This document shows, one piece after another, positions 4,482 to 6,791 of a stretch of 6,791 nucleotides of DNA. Both the position numbers and the translations under genes were made by a program. The notes beneath the pieces are model-generated. The model did not search any database. It was not told the origin of the DNA and saw only the letters and a list, made by a program, of their open reading frames with translations. Where the stretch lies: positions 1 to 6,791 of the forward strand of contig DATEZO010000193.1 of assembly GCA_035255485.1 (NCBI GenBank), in the 5' to 3' direction. Each line of letters opens with the position of its first letter. The stretch's first letter is position 1. The DNA is from DATEZO01 sp035255485 (GTDB lineage: Bacteria; Pseudomonadota; Gammaproteobacteria; Burkholderiales; Burkholderiaceae_D).

Positions 4482-5033
4482 TCAGACGCGACTTGCCGCT
4501 CCAGACGCGGTCTTGCGGCCGGTCGCCCGTGCCTTCTTTTTCGGAACCGCCTTTTTCACCGCGCTTTTTGCTGGCTGCTTGGCCGGTTTCGTGGTTTTCC
4601 TGGCAGCCGGCTTTTCGCCTTTCTTCTGTGCGATCAATGCATTGACCATCTCATGCAGCTCGCCGATGCGTTGGCCAAGCATCTCGATGTCATTGTGCGT
4701 CGGCACCCCCAAACCGCGCATGGCTTGCGCCACACGGTCTTCAAAGACGTTTTCCAGCTTTTCCCAGGAGCCGGATGCCCGCTTGCCCAAGCTTTCGGCC
4801 ATGCTGGCGACGGTTTCGGACAAGCCTGACAGCTGTTCGCCGGCCAGTTCCTGCGTGCGCTTTTGTACCGAAATACCTTCCTGCACCAGTTTGGAAAACA
4901 TTTCCTCGCCTTCCTGCTGCGCCTTGGCGAAGGCGCCCAGCCCGGCTTGCCAGATCTGTTCTACCGAATCGCGCATCGCTTCCACCATCCGGCTGTCGTC
5001 CGTGTGCTCGGACTTGTTCAATTTGCGTGCCAT
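4482..5033 (-). CDS. PHA granule-associated phasin, PhaF/PhaI type
   Basis: This 183-aa protein coats polyhydroxyalkanoate storage granules. Residues about 15-105 form the amphipathic phasin helix, with the family-typical IWQAGLGAFAKAQQEG (27-42) followed by MFSKLVQEG (45-53). VPTHNDIEMLGQRIGELHEMV (110-130) is the leucine-zipper-like oligomerisation segment seen in PhaF/PhaI proteins. From about 137 to the end the sequence is rich in Lys, Ala and Pro (KPAARKTTKPAKQPAKS and onward), resembling the histone-H1-like tail by which PhaF binds DNA and helps partition granules. The start is taken at 5033, where AAGGA (5041-5045, minus strand) lies 7 nt upstream; the in-frame ATG at 5048 has no ribosome-binding site. 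It lies 41 bp downstream of fadD on the same strand and converges on the Nudix gene. Confidence 0.86.
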   Translation of the reverse strand: MARKLNKSEHTDDSRMVEAMRDSVEQIWQAGLGAFAKAQQEGEEMFSKLVQEGISVQKRTQELAGEQLSGLSETVASMAESLGKRASGSWEKLENVFEDRVAQAMRGLGVPTHNDIEMLGQRIGELHEMVNALIAQKKGEKPAARKTTKPAKQPAKSAVKKAVPKKKARATGRKTASGAASRV

Positions 5034-5040
5034 TTTGCGT

Positions 5041-5045
5041 TCCTT
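5041..5045 (-). promoter_or_regulatory. Shine-Dalgarno deciding the phasin start
   Basis: AAGGA on the minus strand lies 7 nt before the ATG at 5033 and inside the potential 5-codon extension from ATG 5048. It favours the shorter protein. Confidence 0.65.
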
Positions 5046-5074
5046 CATTGGTCATGTGGATAAAATCTGTCCGT

Positions 5075-6790
5075 CTATGCCGCCCGCTCGGCGCCGTAAC
5101 CGGCGTCGCCCCCCCGTCCGGCCCGCATCTCCTCCTCCTTGACGACGCGCCGCAGAATCTTGCCGATATTCGATTTGGGCATCGGGGTTTCGCGGAACAC
5201 TACGTACTTCGGCACCTTGTATGGGGTCAGGTTCTTTCTGCAGTGCTCGATGAGCGCCTCGGCGGTAAGTTCTGGGTCCTTCCTGACGACGACGACCTTG
5301 ACCACTTCATCGGAATGCTCGTCGACGGCGGCGATCGCGGCGACCTCAAGTACGCCGGGGTGCATCGCGACCACATCTTCAACTTCGTTCGGAAACACCT
5401 TGAATCCGGAAACGACGATCACATCCTTCTTGCGATCCATCAGTCTGACATAGCCTTGCTCGTCCATGCACCCGATGTCTCCGGTATGCAGCCAGCCATC
5501 CGCATTGAGTACGCGTTCGGTTTCCTCCGGCCGGTTCCAGTAGCCTTGCATCACCTGCGGCCCGCGCACGCAGATCTCGCCGGTCGCCCCAATCGGCAGC
5601 ATGTTGTCCTGCTCATCGAAGATGGCGACCTCGGTGGAGGGAATCGGCAGGCCAATGCTGCCGCTATAGGTATTAATATCCAGCCGGTTGGCGCACACAA
5701 TGGGCGACGTCTCAGTTAAGCCATAACCTTCCACGATCGGCATGCCGAACAGGCGTTGCCACCGGTCTGCCACGCTGCGCTGCACCGCCATGCCGCCGGC
5801 AATGAACAGCTTTGCGGACGTGGTATCGATTTGCTCGATGCCGGGCGCGTTGAGCAGTGCATTGAACAGCGTGTTCACGCCGATCATGGCGCTGAACTTC
5901 GTGTGCTTGAGTTCCTTCAGGAACGCCGGAATATCGCGCGGATTGGTAATCAACACGTTGTTCGCGCCGAGGGCGAAAAAGGACAGCATCGCCGCGAGCG
6001 CGAACACGTGGTACAGCGGCAACGGAATGATGGCCACTTCCTTGCCCTCTTCGAGCACCACCTTCACCCATGCGGAGGTCTGGCGTACATTGGCAACCAG
6101 GTTGCCATGCGTGAGAATGGCGCCTTTCGGAATGCCGGTCGTGCCGCCGGTGTACTGGAGAAAGGCCATATCGTCGCCTGTGGGCGCGCCATCGCGCAAC
6201 TGCATCGAGGTGCCTTCGTGCAGCAGATCGGGCAAGGCCAGCGCGCCGTCGATGTGCCACTCGGGCACCATGTGCTTCAGGTGCGTGACGACGAAATTGG
6301 CGATCTGCGCCTTGGGAAAGTGCAGCAGGTCGCCGACACGGCTGACGATCACATGGCGCACCTGCGTATGCGGCAGGGCTTCCTGCACCGTGTGCGCGAA
6401 GTGATCCAGCACCACGATGACCGTCGCGCCCGAGTCGGCCAGCTGATGCTGCAGTTCGCGCGCAGTGTACAGTGGATTGGTATTGACGACGGTGCATCCG
6501 GCGCGCAAGGCGCCGAACACGGCAACCGGCTGCTGCAGCAGATTCGGCATCATGACGGCGACGCGGTCGCCCTTGACGAGCCCGAGCGCGTTCTGCAGGT
6601 AGGCGCCAAACGCGCGCGACATCCGATCAAACTCGCCATAAGTGATCGACGCGCCGAAGTTGCTGAACGCCGGCAGCTCCGGGAATCGTTCGCACGACGA
6701 TTCGAGCAAGCTGATCAGTGACTCGCTTGCATCGACATGAATTTCTGCCGGCACGCCGGACGGATAACTCTTCAGCCAATTTTTTTCCAT
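5075..6790 (-). CDS. fadD: Long-chain-fatty-acid-CoA ligase (FadD-type acyl-CoA synthetase)
   Basis: This 571-aa enzyme activates fatty acids with ATP and CoA through an acyl-adenylate, feeding beta-oxidation and, via its intermediates, PHA synthesis. It is a complete ANL-superfamily protein. The P-loop YTGGTTGIPKG is at 213-223, the adenine motif GYGLTE at 355-360, the ribose-binding GWLHTGD at 432-438, and the hinge DRKKD at 452-456 followed by the FadD linker region VSGFKVFPNEVEDVV. The catalytic Lys is K544 in PKSNIGK. The N-terminus (WLKSYPSGVPAEI) and PLYTARELQHQL, FLQYTGG and GVNTLFNALLN closely resemble E. coli FadD, whose length (about 561) is matched. The C-terminal RAGRGGDAGYGAERAA is a nonconserved extension. 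No key residue is missing. The start lies one base from the window edge, so its ribosome-binding site and promoter cannot be seen. The phasin gene follows. Confidence 0.95.
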   Translation of the reverse strand: MEKNWLKSYPSGVPAEIHVDASESLISLLESSCERFPELPAFSNFGASITYGEFDRMSRAFGAYLQNALGLVKGDRVAVMMPNLLQQPVAVFGALRAGCTVVNTNPLYTARELQHQLADSGATVIVVLDHFAHTVQEALPHTQVRHVIVSRVGDLLHFPKAQIANFVVTHLKHMVPEWHIDGALALPDLLHEGTSMQLRDGAPTGDDMAFLQYTGGTTGIPKGAILTHGNLVANVRQTSAWVKVVLEEGKEVAIIPLPLYHVFALAAMLSFFALGANNVLITNPRDIPAFLKELKHTKFSAMIGVNTLFNALLNAPGIEQIDTTSAKLFIAGGMAVQRSVADRWQRLFGMPIVEGYGLTETSPIVCANRLDINTYSGSIGLPIPSTEVAIFDEQDNMLPIGATGEICVRGPQVMQGYWNRPEETERVLNADGWLHTGDIGCMDEQGYVRLMDRKKDVIVVSGFKVFPNEVEDVVAMHPGVLEVAAIAAVDEHSDEVVKVVVVRKDPELTAEALIEHCRKNLTPYKVPKYVVFRETPMPKSNIGKILRRVVKEEEMRAGRGGDAGYGAERAA

Positions 6791-6791
6791 G

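Noticed and set aside
4462..5142. 226-aa plus-strand frame with hydrophobic N-terminal stretch
   Set aside because: The apparent FFAFF/AAGF hydrophobicity is the antisense reading of the phasin's Lys/Ala-rich tail.
4775..5719. 314-aa plus-strand open frame
   Set aside because: It runs antisense to the phasin and fadD genes, both firmly identified. Long antisense frames are expected opposite GC-rich genes.
1..6791. Search for mobile elements, CRISPR, toxin-antitoxin or defence genes
   Set aside because: No transposase, integrase, direct-repeat array or recognised defence domain is seen. The window looks like ordinary core or near-core chromosome.

Overview
The window reads as ordinary chromosomal sequence from a beta-proteobacterium, most likely of the Oxalobacteraceae/Burkholderiales type. 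This is inferred from the moderately high GC, the dense short transcription units, the FadD and PHA-phasin sequences and recurring TACAAT -10-like elements. No rRNA, tRNA, transposase, integrase or CRISPR array is visible. No gene looks broken.

Layout, left to right. (1) A short type III J-domain co-chaperone (+) sits behind a perfect TATAAT box at the window edge and converges on two minus-strand genes, a basic membrane protein and a small coiled-coil protein. (2) After a 184-bp divergent gap come an orphan periplasmic solute-binding protein, a 68-aa unknown protein and an exported SNase-fold protein that appears to lack the catalytic residues (all +); the last two are nearly contiguous. (3) Convergent to them is a 53-aa minus-strand gene with a strong ribosome-binding site and a type IV pilin-like leader and helix. 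It shares a palindrome-rich divergent region with a cupin gene (+). (4) Between the cupin gene and a GDP-mannose mannosyl hydrolase gene (+) lies a 203-bp gap. It holds a strong intrinsic terminator pointing to the minus strand, preceded by structured, CU-rich sequence: a candidate small RNA that would display an anti-Shine-Dalgarno CCUCC in a hairpin loop. (5) The right third is a minus-strand pair: fadD (complete, its start codon one base from the window end) followed 41 bp later by a PhaF/PhaI-type phasin with a Lys/Ala/Pro-rich tail.

Functionally, the clearest module is fadD plus phasin, which joins fatty-acid activation to polyhydroxyalkanoate granules. The other genes look like independent housekeeping or envelope functions. 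The most novel items are the candidate minus-strand sRNA near 3757-3870, the pilin-like minigene at 3018-3179, and the paired palindromes at 3194-3231. No clearly new multi-gene system is visible.
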